Source: Insolitispirillum peregrinum | GTDB lineage: Bacteria; Pseudomonadota; Alphaproteobacteria; Rhodospirillales; Rhodospirillaceae | Length of the DNA stretch: 64,000 nucleotides | Assembly (NCBI RefSeq): GCF_042665255.1 | Contig: NZ_JBHTCD010000011.1 | Direction: 5' to 3' (one strand) | In this document: positions 1 to 6,255 of the stretch, piece after piece | Numbering within the stretch: the stretch's first letter is position 1 | How the letters are laid out: each line of letters opens with the position of its first letter | Notes under the pieces: model-generated | Told to the model about the DNA's origin: nothing | The model's database searches: none | Seen by the model: the letters and a program-made list of their open reading frames with translations, nothing else | Translations under genes and position numbers: made by a program

Positions 1-130
1 TCTCGCCAAGGACTTCGAAAACCTGTCCCGTATGTCGCTGGCATTCTTGCGCCTCGCCCTGATCCGGCTGATGTTGCGCAGAATTGCAAGGCATCAGAAA
101 AAATAGGGAACTTTCCGGACGGGCTCTGAG
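1..130 (+). mobile_element. 3' end of an IS5-type insertion sequence
   Basis: The window opens inside a transposase reading frame that ends at 106. It is followed by GGGAACTTTCCGGACGGGCT, which has the look of an IS5-group right terminal inverted repeat (TTTCCGGAC core). The left end and most of the element lie outside the window, so the length and target duplication cannot be read. A strong hairpin follows immediately at 137-168. Confidence 0.6.
2..106 (+). CDS. IS5-family transposase, C-terminal fragment
   Basis: Only the last 34 codons are in the window; the gene starts upstream. The visible residues include LAKDFENLSRMSLAFLRLA followed by IRLMLR. This is the typical C-terminal helix of IS5-family DDE transposases, which carry out cut-and-paste transposition of their own element. 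The catalytic residues lie upstream and cannot be checked, so whether the copy is intact is unknown. Confidence 0.7.
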   Translation, partial: LAKDFENLSRMSLAFLRLALIRLMLRRIARHQKK

Positions 131-136
131 ATGAAA

Positions 137-177
137 CCCGGAGCATGGTGTCAAAGCCATGCTCCGGGGCTTTCTGC
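137..177 (+). terminator. Rho-independent terminator-like hairpin
   Basis: A perfect 12-bp inverted repeat (CCCGGAGCATGG at 137-148, CCATGCTCCGGG at 157-168) has an 8-nt loop and is followed by GCTTTCTGC. It probably stops plus-strand transcription leaving the insertion sequence. It could also act on read-through from the minus-strand tauE-like gene. Confidence 0.55.
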
Positions 178-219
178 TAGAGCATTTCTCGGTCTCCAAG
201 GATCACGATAAATGCTCTA
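178..219. repeat. Short inverted repeat resembling unit A edges
   Basis: TAGAGCATTT at 178-187 and AAATGCTCTA at 210-219 form a 10-bp inverted repeat around a 22-nt centre. The edges match those of unit A, a palindromic unit repeated elsewhere in the window (AGAGCATT...AATGCTCT), but the centre is unrelated. It lies just beyond the stop of the minus-strand TauE gene and may act as its terminator. Confidence 0.4.
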
Positions 220-279
220 ATGATTTGTTACTTAAGAAAATACGTCGTCGCAGATGTGTCCATTTGCTCGGGATTTGCT

Positions 280-1062
280 CTAAAGTCCTGTGGCTTTTTT
301 GACCACCAGAACCGCGGCGGTGGCAATCAGCATGATCCCGAAGGCACGCTGAAGCGTCCGTTCCGGCCAGCGATGGGCCAGCGCCACCCCCGAGGCCACC
401 GTTGCCAGCCCGCCAACCCCCAAAGCCACCCCGACCGGCCAGTCCACCCGCTGGTGGTCGGCATAGGTGTACAGCGCCATCACCGCGCTGGGGGTGACCA
501 GCGCCAGCGCCAGACTTTGCGCTGCCCGTTGGCCCTTGCCGAACAGGCCAGTGAACAGCGGCGTCGCCACCAGCCCGCCGCCGATGCCCAGCAAGCCCAT
601 GCTGCCACCACTGACAATCCCCACCAGCGGCAGCCAGCGGCCAGTGATGCGGGCCTGAGATGTCTCCCGCGTGGTGCGGCTGCGGTGGATCTGGTTCAGG
701 CCCAAAGCCAGCAGAAACAGGGCGAACAGCAACAGCATCACGGCGCTGTTCAGCCGTTGCGCCAGATGGGCAAAGACGCCGGTCATCACCGTTGCCACCA
801 GCGCCACGCCCAGCGCCCCCTTCAGGTCGCCAGCGTCCTTGCGCATATAGCGCCACCAGGCAATCAGCAGGTTGGGCACCATCATCACCAGCGCGGTTCC
901 CTGTGCGGTGGCCTGTTCCATGCCGAACACCATCATCAGCAGCGGGATGGCGATGATGCCGCCACCGATGCCGAACAGCCCGCCGAAAAAGCCGAGCGCC
1001 GCGCCGACTGGCAACAGGGACAGCATGGGCAAGACAGGAAGGGCGGCAAGGGATGGTATCAT
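280..1062 (-). CDS. TauE/SafE-family sulfite/organosulfonate exporter
   Basis: This is a 260-residue integral membrane protein with about eight hydrophobic segments. It carries the family's glycine-rich signature near the N-terminus (GFFGGLFGIGGG, about residues 24-35) and a second copy, GLLGIGGGLVATP, after mid-protein. That internal duplication is characteristic of TauE/SafE (DUF81) permeases, which export sulfite, sulfoacetate or related anions across the inner membrane. The actual substrate cannot be read from sequence. The gene is divergent from a LysR-type regulator starting at 1180, which is the likely controller. The length is normal for the family. Confidence 0.85.
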   Translation of the reverse strand: MIPSLAALPVLPMLSLLPVGAALGFFGGLFGIGGGIIAIPLLMMVFGMEQATAQGTALVMMVPNLLIAWWRYMRKDAGDLKGALGVALVATVMTGVFAHLAQRLNSAVMLLLFALFLLALGLNQIHRSRTTRETSQARITGRWLPLVGIVSGGSMGLLGIGGGLVATPLFTGLFGKGQRAAQSLALALVTPSAVMALYTYADHQRVDWPVGVALGVGGLATVASGVALAHRWPERTLQRAFGIMLIATAAVLVVKKATGL

Positions 1063-1179
1063 GGGCGTGCATCCGATCAGGGAGGGGGGATACTCACCGT
1101 AATTCGATGCTCATCCGGCTTAAATGGCGTATGATTTCTGGTACTGTTGCGTTCAAGGCACGAATGAGGGAGCTTTGTG

Positions 1180-2088
1180 ATGAGCGATCCCGGAGATCTG
1201 GCGTTCTTTCTGACGCTGTCCCGCTATCCCAGTCTGGCGGCGGCGGCCCAGCAGCTCGGCGTCTCGGCTCCGGCGGTCAGTCGCCGTCTGGCGGCGCTGG
1301 AGCAGCGTCTGGGGGTTCGCCTTCTCCACCGCACCACCCGCCGCCAGAGCCTGACGCCAGAGGGCGAACGCTATCTTGAGGAAGGCCGCCGCATTCTGGC
1401 CGATCTGGAGCAACTGGAGCACGACCTTGCCGCCAGCCGCGAGACGCCGCGCGGGCTGTTGCGGGTCAATGCCGGCTTCGGCTTTGGCCGTCGCCATCTG
1501 GGGCCGCTGATTTCGCAGTTTACGCGCGCCCATCCGGCGGTGGAGGTGGTGCTGCACCTGACCGACCGGCCACTGGATCTGGCTGCCGAGGCGATGGATA
1601 TCGGCATCCGGTTCGGGGTGGGCAGCGAAACCGGCATCATTGCGCGCAAGATCGCCAGCAATCGCCGCTTGCTGTGTGCGGCTCCGGCCTATGTGCAGCG
1701 TCACGGCACGCCGCAGACCCCGCGTGAGCTGACGCAGCACCAGTGCATTTTCATCCGCGAGAATTTCAACACCTTCAATACCTGGGCGCTGGAATCCGGT
1801 AACAGTCAGGTGACGGTCAAGGTCCACGGGGCGGTGTCAACCAACCATGGCGAAATCGCCGTTGACTGGGCACTTGCCGGTCACGGGGTCTTGTTGCGCT
1901 CGGAATGGGATATTGCGCCCTACCTGCGTTCGGGCGATCTGGTGCAGGTGTTGCCGGACTGGTCCGGGGTGGCGGCGGACATCTATGCGATGTTCCTGCA
2001 ACGCCATCTGCTGTCGGCCAAGGTGCGCCTGTTTCTGGACTTTCTGGCCGAACGGTTTTCCAGCCAGCGGGATGGCCGCGAGTGGTAA
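1180..2088 (+). CDS. LysR-family transcriptional regulator
   Basis: The product is 302 residues long with an N-terminal winged helix-turn-helix (about residues 5-62; AAAAQQLGVSAPAVSRRLAA) and a C-terminal periplasmic-binding-protein-like effector domain. ATG at 1180 is preferred over the in-frame GTG at 1177 because GGGAG lies 8 nt upstream. It is closest in style to the LysR subgroup that contains DsdC/GcvA-like and CrgA-like regulators. It is divergent from the TauE/SafE exporter, so it probably regulates that gene and itself. The co-inducer is unknown. TTC-N7-GAA at 1152-1164 could be part of a binding site. Confidence 0.85.
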   Translation: MSDPGDLAFFLTLSRYPSLAAAAQQLGVSAPAVSRRLAALEQRLGVRLLHRTTRRQSLTPEGERYLEEGRRILADLEQLEHDLAASRETPRGLLRVNAGFGFGRRHLGPLISQFTRAHPAVEVVLHLTDRPLDLAAEAMDIGIRFGVGSETGIIARKIASNRRLLCAAPAYVQRHGTPQTPRELTQHQCIFIRENFNTFNTWALESGNSQVTVKVHGAVSTNHGEIAVDWALAGHGVLLRSEWDIAPYLRSGDLVQVLPDWSGVAADIYAMFLQRHLLSAKVRLFLDFLAERFSSQRDGREW

Positions 2089-2093
2089 CAGGC

Positions 2094-2136
2094 ACCAGAG
2101 CGTTGCCGCCACTTACCGGTGAGGCAACGCTCTGGT
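2094..2136. terminator. Bidirectional terminator between convergent genes
   Basis: A perfect 14-bp inverted repeat, ACCAGAGCGTTGCC (2094-2107) and GGCAACGCTCTGGT (2123-2136), encloses a 15-nt loop. It fills the gap between the convergent lysR (stop at 2088) and accC (stop at 2145). There is no long T tract on either side. Confidence 0.6.
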
Positions 2137-2144
2137 AAACGCTG

Positions 2145-3485
2145 TTACAGGTTCAGCATGGTCTTTTCCAGCCAGCGAATGTCATAGTCGCCGTTCTGGA
2201 AATCGGTGTTTTCCACCAGCCGCTGATGCAGCGGAATGGTGGTTTCAATGCCGCCGACCACGAATTCACCCAAAGCACGTCGCAGGCGCATCAGGCATTC
2301 GTTGCGGCTGTTGCCGTGAACGATCAGCTTGGCAATCATGCTGTCGTAATGCGGCGGAACGGTCGCACCGGCGAACAGGCCGGAATCAACGCGCACCCCC
2401 AGACCGCCGGGCGGGTGGTAATCGCCAACGGTGCCGGGGCAGGGTCGGAAGGTTTCCGGGTTTTCGGCATTGATGCGGCATTCGATGGCATGGCCGGTGA
2501 AGTGAACATCCTGCTGGCCATAGCCCAGCGGAGCCCCGGCGGCAATGCGCAGCTGTTCGCGCACCAGATCGAGGCCGGTGATGGCTTCGGTGATCGGGTG
2601 TTCGACCTGCAAACGGGTGTTCATTTCGATGAAGAAGAACTCGCCGTTTTCGTACAGGAACTCGATGGTCCCGGCATTGCGGTAGCCCAGCGTGCGCATA
2701 CCGGCGCAGGCGACTTCCCCGATGCGCGCCCGTTCGGCGGCGTTCAGGGCCGGTGACGGGGCTTCTTCCAGAACCTTCTGGTGGCGACGCTGCAACGAAC
2801 AGTCACGTTCGCCCAGATGGACCACGTTGCCGTGGTTGTCGGCCAGAATCTGGATTTCGATGTGGCGCGGGTTGCCGAGGTACTTTTCCATGTACACTTC
2901 GGCGTTGCCAAAGGCGGCGAGGGCTTCGCTGCGGGCGGTGCGCCAGGCTTCTTCCAGCTCTTTTTCGCTGTTGGCAACCTTCATGCCGCGCCCGCCGCCG
3001 CCTGCCGAGGCCTTGATCAGCACCGGATAGCCGGTTTCCCTGGCGACTTCCAGGGCTTCTTCGACGCTGTCCACGGCACCGGGGCTGCCCGGCACCACCG
3101 GCAGGCCGGACTCGATGGCGGCCTTCTTCGCCGTCACCTTGTCGCCCATCAGGCGGATGTGCGCCGGGCTGGGACCGATGAACACGAACCCGTGGTCTTC
3201 GACCATTTCGGCAAAGTCGGCGTTTTCCGACAGGAAGCCATAGCCGGGGTGGATGGCATCGGCCCCGGTGATGGTGGCCGCCGACAGGATGGCAGCCTTG
3301 TTCAGATAGCTGTCCTTGGCCGACGGCGGGCCGATACAGACGGCTTCGTCCGCCAGCCGGACGTGCATGGCTGCCGCGTCAGCGGTCGAGTGGACGGCCA
3401 CCGTCTTGATGCCCATTTCGCGGCATGCACGGTGAATGCGCAGCGCGATCTCGCCTCGGTTGGCGATCAGGACTTTTTCAAACAT
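2145..3485 (-). CDS. accC: Acetyl-CoA carboxylase, biotin carboxylase subunit
   Basis: This 446-residue subunit carboxylates biotin on AccB using ATP and bicarbonate, the first half-reaction of malonyl-CoA synthesis for fatty acids. The N-terminal domain starts KVLIANRGEIALRI. The ATP-grasp glycine loop KASAGGGGRGM is at about 158-168 and K116 sits in MGDKVTAK. The catalytic segment EMNTRLQVEHPITE is near residue 288. Length and motifs match the E. coli enzyme. It is the last gene of aroQ-accB-accC. The 138-bp accB-accC spacer holds a 14-bp hairpin and a degenerate repeat, so accC may be expressed at a different level from accB. Confidence 0.97.
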   Translation of the reverse strand: MFEKVLIANRGEIALRIHRACREMGIKTVAVHSTADAAAMHVRLADEAVCIGPPSAKDSYLNKAAILSAATITGADAIHPGYGFLSENADFAEMVEDHGFVFIGPSPAHIRLMGDKVTAKKAAIESGLPVVPGSPGAVDSVEEALEVARETGYPVLIKASAGGGGRGMKVANSEKELEEAWRTARSEALAAFGNAEVYMEKYLGNPRHIEIQILADNHGNVVHLGERDCSLQRRHQKVLEEAPSPALNAAERARIGEVACAGMRTLGYRNAGTIEFLYENGEFFFIEMNTRLQVEHPITEAITGLDLVREQLRIAAGAPLGYGQQDVHFTGHAIECRINAENPETFRPCPGTVGDYHPPGGLGVRVDSGLFAGATVPPHYDSMIAKLIVHGNSRNECLMRLRRALGEFVVGGIETTIPLHQRLVENTDFQNGDYDIRWLEKTMLNL

Positions 3486-3505
3486 TGGGAATGCGTCCCT
3501 CTGTC

Positions 3506-3554
3506 AGAGCATTGTGCGAAAAGCGGCAAGCGGTTTTCGCAGAACAATGCGACA
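3506..3554. repeat. Unit A repeat, degenerate copy
   Basis: AGAGCATTGTGCGAAAAGCG through AACAATGCGACA matches the roughly 60-bp unit A seen elsewhere in the window. The central GGAACCGG has drifted to GGCAAGCGG. It lies 20 bp upstream of accC, inside the accBC transcript. Confidence 0.7.
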
Positions 3555-3564
3555 AGATGAATAG

Positions 3565-3608
3565 CCGGGGCTGTGAGCGCGATGGACATCAACGGCTCAC
3601 AGCCCCGG
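3565..3608. terminator. Strong hairpin between accB and accC
   Basis: A perfect 14-bp inverted repeat, CCGGGGCTGTGAGC (3565-3578) and GCTCACAGCCCCGG (3595-3608), has a 16-nt loop and begins 15 nt after the accB stop. There is no T tract on the minus strand, so attenuation or mRNA stabilisation seems likelier than full termination. Confidence 0.5.
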
Positions 3609-3623
3609 AGGTGGAAGCGTACC

Positions 3624-4082
3624 TTACTCGATGATCGCCAGCGGCTGGCCGAATTCGACCGGCTGGGCATCGGCGACCAGCAGGGCGGTCAGCTTGCCCG
3701 AGCGCGGAGCACGCACCGGGTTGAAGGTCTTCATCGCTTCGATCAGCATCAGGGTCTGGCCTTCGCTGACCATCTGGCCGGCGGTGACGAACACGGCGGC
3801 ACCGGGTTCCGGCGACAGATAGGCCATGCCCACCATCGGGGCCTTCAGGGTGCCCGGGTGATCGGCAGCCGGGGCGCTGGCCGCAACCGCCGCCGGGGCA
3901 GCAGCCACCGGAGCAGCAGCCGGAGCCGCGTAGGACACCATGCCGCCACCCTTGGCAACGCGAATACGGACGCTTTCGCTTTCGTATTCGATTTCGTTCA
4001 GGCCGGTTTCATCCAGCAGGCAGGCCAGTTGGCGGATCGCTTCGCTGTCGATGCTGGTGTTTTTGGTGGTGTCGTTGCTCAT
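3624..4082 (-). CDS. accB: Acetyl-CoA carboxylase biotin carboxyl carrier protein
   Basis: This 152-residue BCCP carries biotin between AccC and the carboxyltransferase. The N-terminal acidic helix is followed by an Ala/Pro-rich flexible linker (about 51-73) and a C-terminal biotinyl domain. The biotinylated lysine is K118 in EAMKTF, and the conserved thumb region lies just before it. ATG at 4082 is chosen because the protein starts as other AccBs do; the open frame continues upstream without family similarity. It lies 127 bp downstream of aroQ and upstream of accC on the same strand. Confidence 0.96.
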   Translation of the reverse strand: MSNDTTKNTSIDSEAIRQLACLLDETGLNEIEYESESVRIRVAKGGGMVSYAAPAAAPVAAAPAAVAASAPAADHPGTLKAPMVGMAYLSPEPGAAVFVTAGQMVSEGQTLMLIEAMKTFNPVRAPRSGKLTALLVADAQPVEFGQPLAIIE

Positions 4083-4209
4083 TGTTTTGATCTCGTTCCT
4101 GATGCTTGAGGAGCGGCCTTGATAAATCACGGTCAGGCCCGGTGCTCCGGTCGCAGGGAGGGGGTGAAACAGGGCAGGCGCGGCGGCTGTCAGCCAGCCA
4201 GAGGTTCGG

Positions 4210-4722
4210 TCAAACCGCCAGCAGGCGGGCCACCGCATCCAGCGCCAGAATGTACCCGTGGCTGCCAAAACCACAGATCATTCCCTTGGCTGCCTTTGAC
4301 ACATAGGAATGGTGTCGAAAGGCATCGCGCTGGTGAATGTTGGACAAATGGACCTCGACCGTTGGCAGGGCGACGGCCAGCAGGGCATCAAGAATGGCCA
4401 CCGAGGTATGGGTATAGGCGGCGGCATTGATGATGATGGCGCGCTGTTCCAGACGGGCTTGCTGGATCCACGTCACCAGCTCGCCTTCGTGGTTGGACTG
4501 GCGAAAGTCAACCCGCAGGCCCAGCGCGGCGGCATGGGCATGACAGAGGGTTTCGATGTCCGCCAGGGTTTCCCGACCGTAAACCTCGGGCTGGCGGGTG
4601 CCGAGCATGTTGAGGTTCGGGCCATTGAGGATCAGCACCGATGGCAGAGAACCATCAGGCTGAAGGGATGGGGCCGTGGAGCCGGAAGCTAGAGTCAAGG
4701 GCGCGTCTGCCATTTCGGTCAT
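4210..4722 (-). CDS. aroQ: Type II 3-dehydroquinate dehydratase
   Basis: This small dodecameric enzyme removes water from 3-dehydroquinate to give 3-dehydroshikimate in the shikimate pathway. The core begins at ILNGPNLNMLGTRQPEVYG with the catalytic tyrosine, followed by INAAAYTHTSVAI with the catalytic histidine, and VHLSNIHQRDAFRHHSYVS. From ATG 4722 the product is 170 residues; an ATG at 4713 would give 167. Both carry a 15-20 residue extension beyond the usual 145-150 residue core. It is the first gene of aroQ-accB-accC, an arrangement common in alphaproteobacteria and other Gram-negatives. Confidence 0.95.
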   Translation of the reverse strand: MTEMADAPLTLASGSTAPSLQPDGSLPSVLILNGPNLNMLGTRQPEVYGRETLADIETLCHAHAAALGLRVDFRQSNHEGELVTWIQQARLEQRAIIINAAAYTHTSVAILDALLAVALPTVEVHLSNIHQRDAFRHHSYVSKAAKGMICGFGSHGYILALDAVARLLAV

Positions 4723-5030
4723 CTCGATGCTGTAGGGATATAGCAATTCTGGGCCAACAGGCAACACTGCATCGCGGCAGGGCGGCGGCGATGGCGGTTT
4801 TTCAGCCATCAGAGCGGGGCGCGGGTAGGCCGATCCAGACCGATCGGGTAGGGTTAGGCAACGGAATTGTCATCTGGTGAGCCATGATTTGAGGATTACC
4901 CGTGATGGATGACGGGTTGCATGACAACGGTCCCCGCCCCATACTCCGGCGATCTTTTCCCTGTCGGGCCGGTTGCCATCACGCGCAACGGGGCGGCCCG
5001 ACAGGGCAAACCGCTGATTTTGGACGGCAG
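4723..5030. other. Divergent intergenic region, aroQ / thiS
   Basis: About 300 bp separate the divergent aroQ and thiS. I see no TPP riboswitch signature (no CTGAGA box and no ACCTGATCTGG-like segment). The main structure is the hairpin at 4959-5006. A 6-bp dyad ACCCGT / ACGGGT lies at 4898-4917. The minus-strand sequence GCTATATCC near 4739 could be part of an aroQ promoter. Confidence 0.4.
4959..5006 (+). promoter_or_regulatory. 5' leader hairpin upstream of thiS
   Basis: A perfect 12-bp inverted repeat, CCCTGTCGGGCC (4959-4970) and GGCCCGACAGGG (4995-5006), ends 24 nt before the thiS start and extends one more pair inward. No U tract follows. It may act as a translational or attenuation element for thiSG, but no ligand-binding RNA family is recognised. 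Confidence 0.4.
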
Positions 5031-5240
5031 ATGAAGATCACTTTGAACGGCGAAAGCCGCACCGTGGACGACGGTTCCACGGTCAACAGCCTGCTGCTGG
5101 GTCTGGGACTGGACCCGCGCAAGGTGGCGGTGGAACGGAACCGCGAGATCGTCCCCAAGTCACAGTATGCCGAGGTGGCTCTGGCTGAGGGTGACGTTCT
5201 GGAAATTGTTCATTTTATCGGGGGTGGATCCCATGACTGA
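5031..5240 (+). CDS. thiS: Thiamin biosynthesis sulfur carrier protein
   Basis: This is a 69-residue ubiquitin-fold protein that carries sulfur as a C-terminal thiocarboxylate for thiazole formation. It has the expected MKITLNGE start, the VAVERN segment and a C-terminal Gly-Gly tail (FIGGGSHD). The tail extends three residues past GGG, so processing or tolerance of the extra residues would be needed to expose the terminal glycine for adenylation. The stop overlaps the thiG start by 8 bp, implying translational coupling. An upstream in-frame GTG at 4902 is rejected because ThiS proteins are 65-70 residues. Confidence 0.93.
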   Translation: MKITLNGESRTVDDGSTVNSLLLGLGLDPRKVAVERNREIVPKSQYAEVALAEGDVLEIVHFIGGGSHD

Positions 5241-6030
5241 CACGCTGTCTGACATGCTGCACGATGACGGGTTCGAGGTGGCGGGCCGCCGCTTTACCTC
5301 GCGCCTGCTGGTGGGTACCGGCAAGTACAAGGACTTTGAAGAAACCAAACTTGCCATCGAGGCTTCGGGGGCGGAAATCGTCACCGTGGCGGTGCGGCGC
5401 GTCAACCTGTCCGACCCCAGCCAGCCGATGCTGGTCGATTATGTCGATCCCAAGGTCTATACCTACCTGCCGAACACCGCTGGCTGCTTTGACGCCGACA
5501 GCGCCGTGCGCACCCTGCGGCTGGCGCGCGAAGCCGGTGGCTGGGATCTGGTGAAGCTGGAAGTGCTGGGCGATCAAAAGACCCTCTATCCCAACATCAC
5601 CGAAACCCTGCTGGCCGCCGAGCTGCTGGTCAAGGACGGCTTTAAGGTGATGGTCTATACCAACGACGACCCGATCGTCGCCAAGCGGCTGGAAGACATG
5701 GGCTGCGTGGCGGTGATGCCGCTCGGCTCGCTGATCGGCTCGGGGCTGGGGATTCAGAACCCGGTCAACATCCGCCTGATCAAGGAAAGCCTGTCGGTGC
5801 CGGTGCTGGTCGATGCCGGGGTGGGGACCGCTTCGGATGCGGCGATTGCCATGGAACTGGGCTGTGACGGCGTGCTGATGAACACCGCCATCGCACAGGC
5901 GAAAGACCCGATCCGCATGGCGCGGGCGATGAAGCTGGCCATCGAGGCAGGTCGTCTGTCCTATCAGGCAGGCCGCATGCCGAAAAAGCTGTACGCCGAC
6001 CCCAGCTCGCCGCTGTCCGGGCTGATCTGA
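5233..6030 (+). CDS. thiG: Thiazole synthase
   Basis: This 265-residue TIM-barrel enzyme condenses deoxyxylulose phosphate, dehydroglycine and ThiS-borne sulfur into the thiazole phosphate of thiamin. The Schiff-base lysine is K108 in DLVKLEVLGD. Other signatures are SRLLVGTGKY near the N-terminus and the phosphate-binding VDAGVGTASDAA. ATG 5233 overlaps the end of thiS. No thiO, thiE or thiC lies nearby, so the rest of the pathway is elsewhere. The gene ends at a convergent boundary with a terminator-type palindrome. Confidence 0.96.
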   Translation: MTDTLSDMLHDDGFEVAGRRFTSRLLVGTGKYKDFEETKLAIEASGAEIVTVAVRRVNLSDPSQPMLVDYVDPKVYTYLPNTAGCFDADSAVRTLRLAREAGGWDLVKLEVLGDQKTLYPNITETLLAAELLVKDGFKVMVYTNDDPIVAKRLEDMGCVAVMPLGSLIGSGLGIQNPVNIRLIKESLSVPVLVDAGVGTASDAAIAMELGCDGVLMNTAIAQAKDPIRMARAMKLAIEAGRLSYQAGRMPKKLYADPSSPLSGLI

Positions 6031-6082
6031 CCGGTTTGGGGGCCAATGCCCCGGAATCCCCTTTTTTGAAAATCAAGGCTTC

Positions 6083-6124
6083 AGCAAGATTATGGAGCAG
6101 CGCTCCATAATCTTGCTCCTTTGT
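6083..6124. terminator. Terminator palindrome after thiG (repeat-family core)
   Basis: AGCAAGATTATGGAGC (6083-6098) and GCTCCATAATCTTGCT (6102-6117) are a perfect 16-bp inverted repeat with a 3-nt AGC loop, followed by CCTTTTG. The TGGAGC-AGC-GCTCCA centre is the same hairpin found inside the long interspersed elements, so this is a remnant of one serving the convergent thiG / STAND boundary. Confidence 0.75.
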
Positions 6125-6148
6125 ATTCTGTACTGCGGGTTCACATTT

Positions 6149-6252
6149 AGAGCATTGTGCGAAAAATGGGAACCGGTTTTCGCAACAACAATGCGACAGA
6201 ACAAAAGGTTGGACCAGCGTGTCCGCGTCAGATTTAACGCACGCTGGTTTAG
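6149..6252. repeat. Unit A plus short inverted-repeat element
   Basis: Unit A (AGAGCATTGTGCGAAAAATG through ATGCGACAGAACAAAAGG) is directly followed by GGACCAGCGTG...CGCACGCTGG. The second part consists of the two terminal repeats of the long element fused without its interior. It lies between the convergent thiG and STAND gene stops. Confidence 0.8.
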
Positions 6253-6255
6253 GGA

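Noticed and set aside
4723..5030. TPP riboswitch expected before thiS
   Set aside because: No THI-box core sequences can be found on the plus strand.
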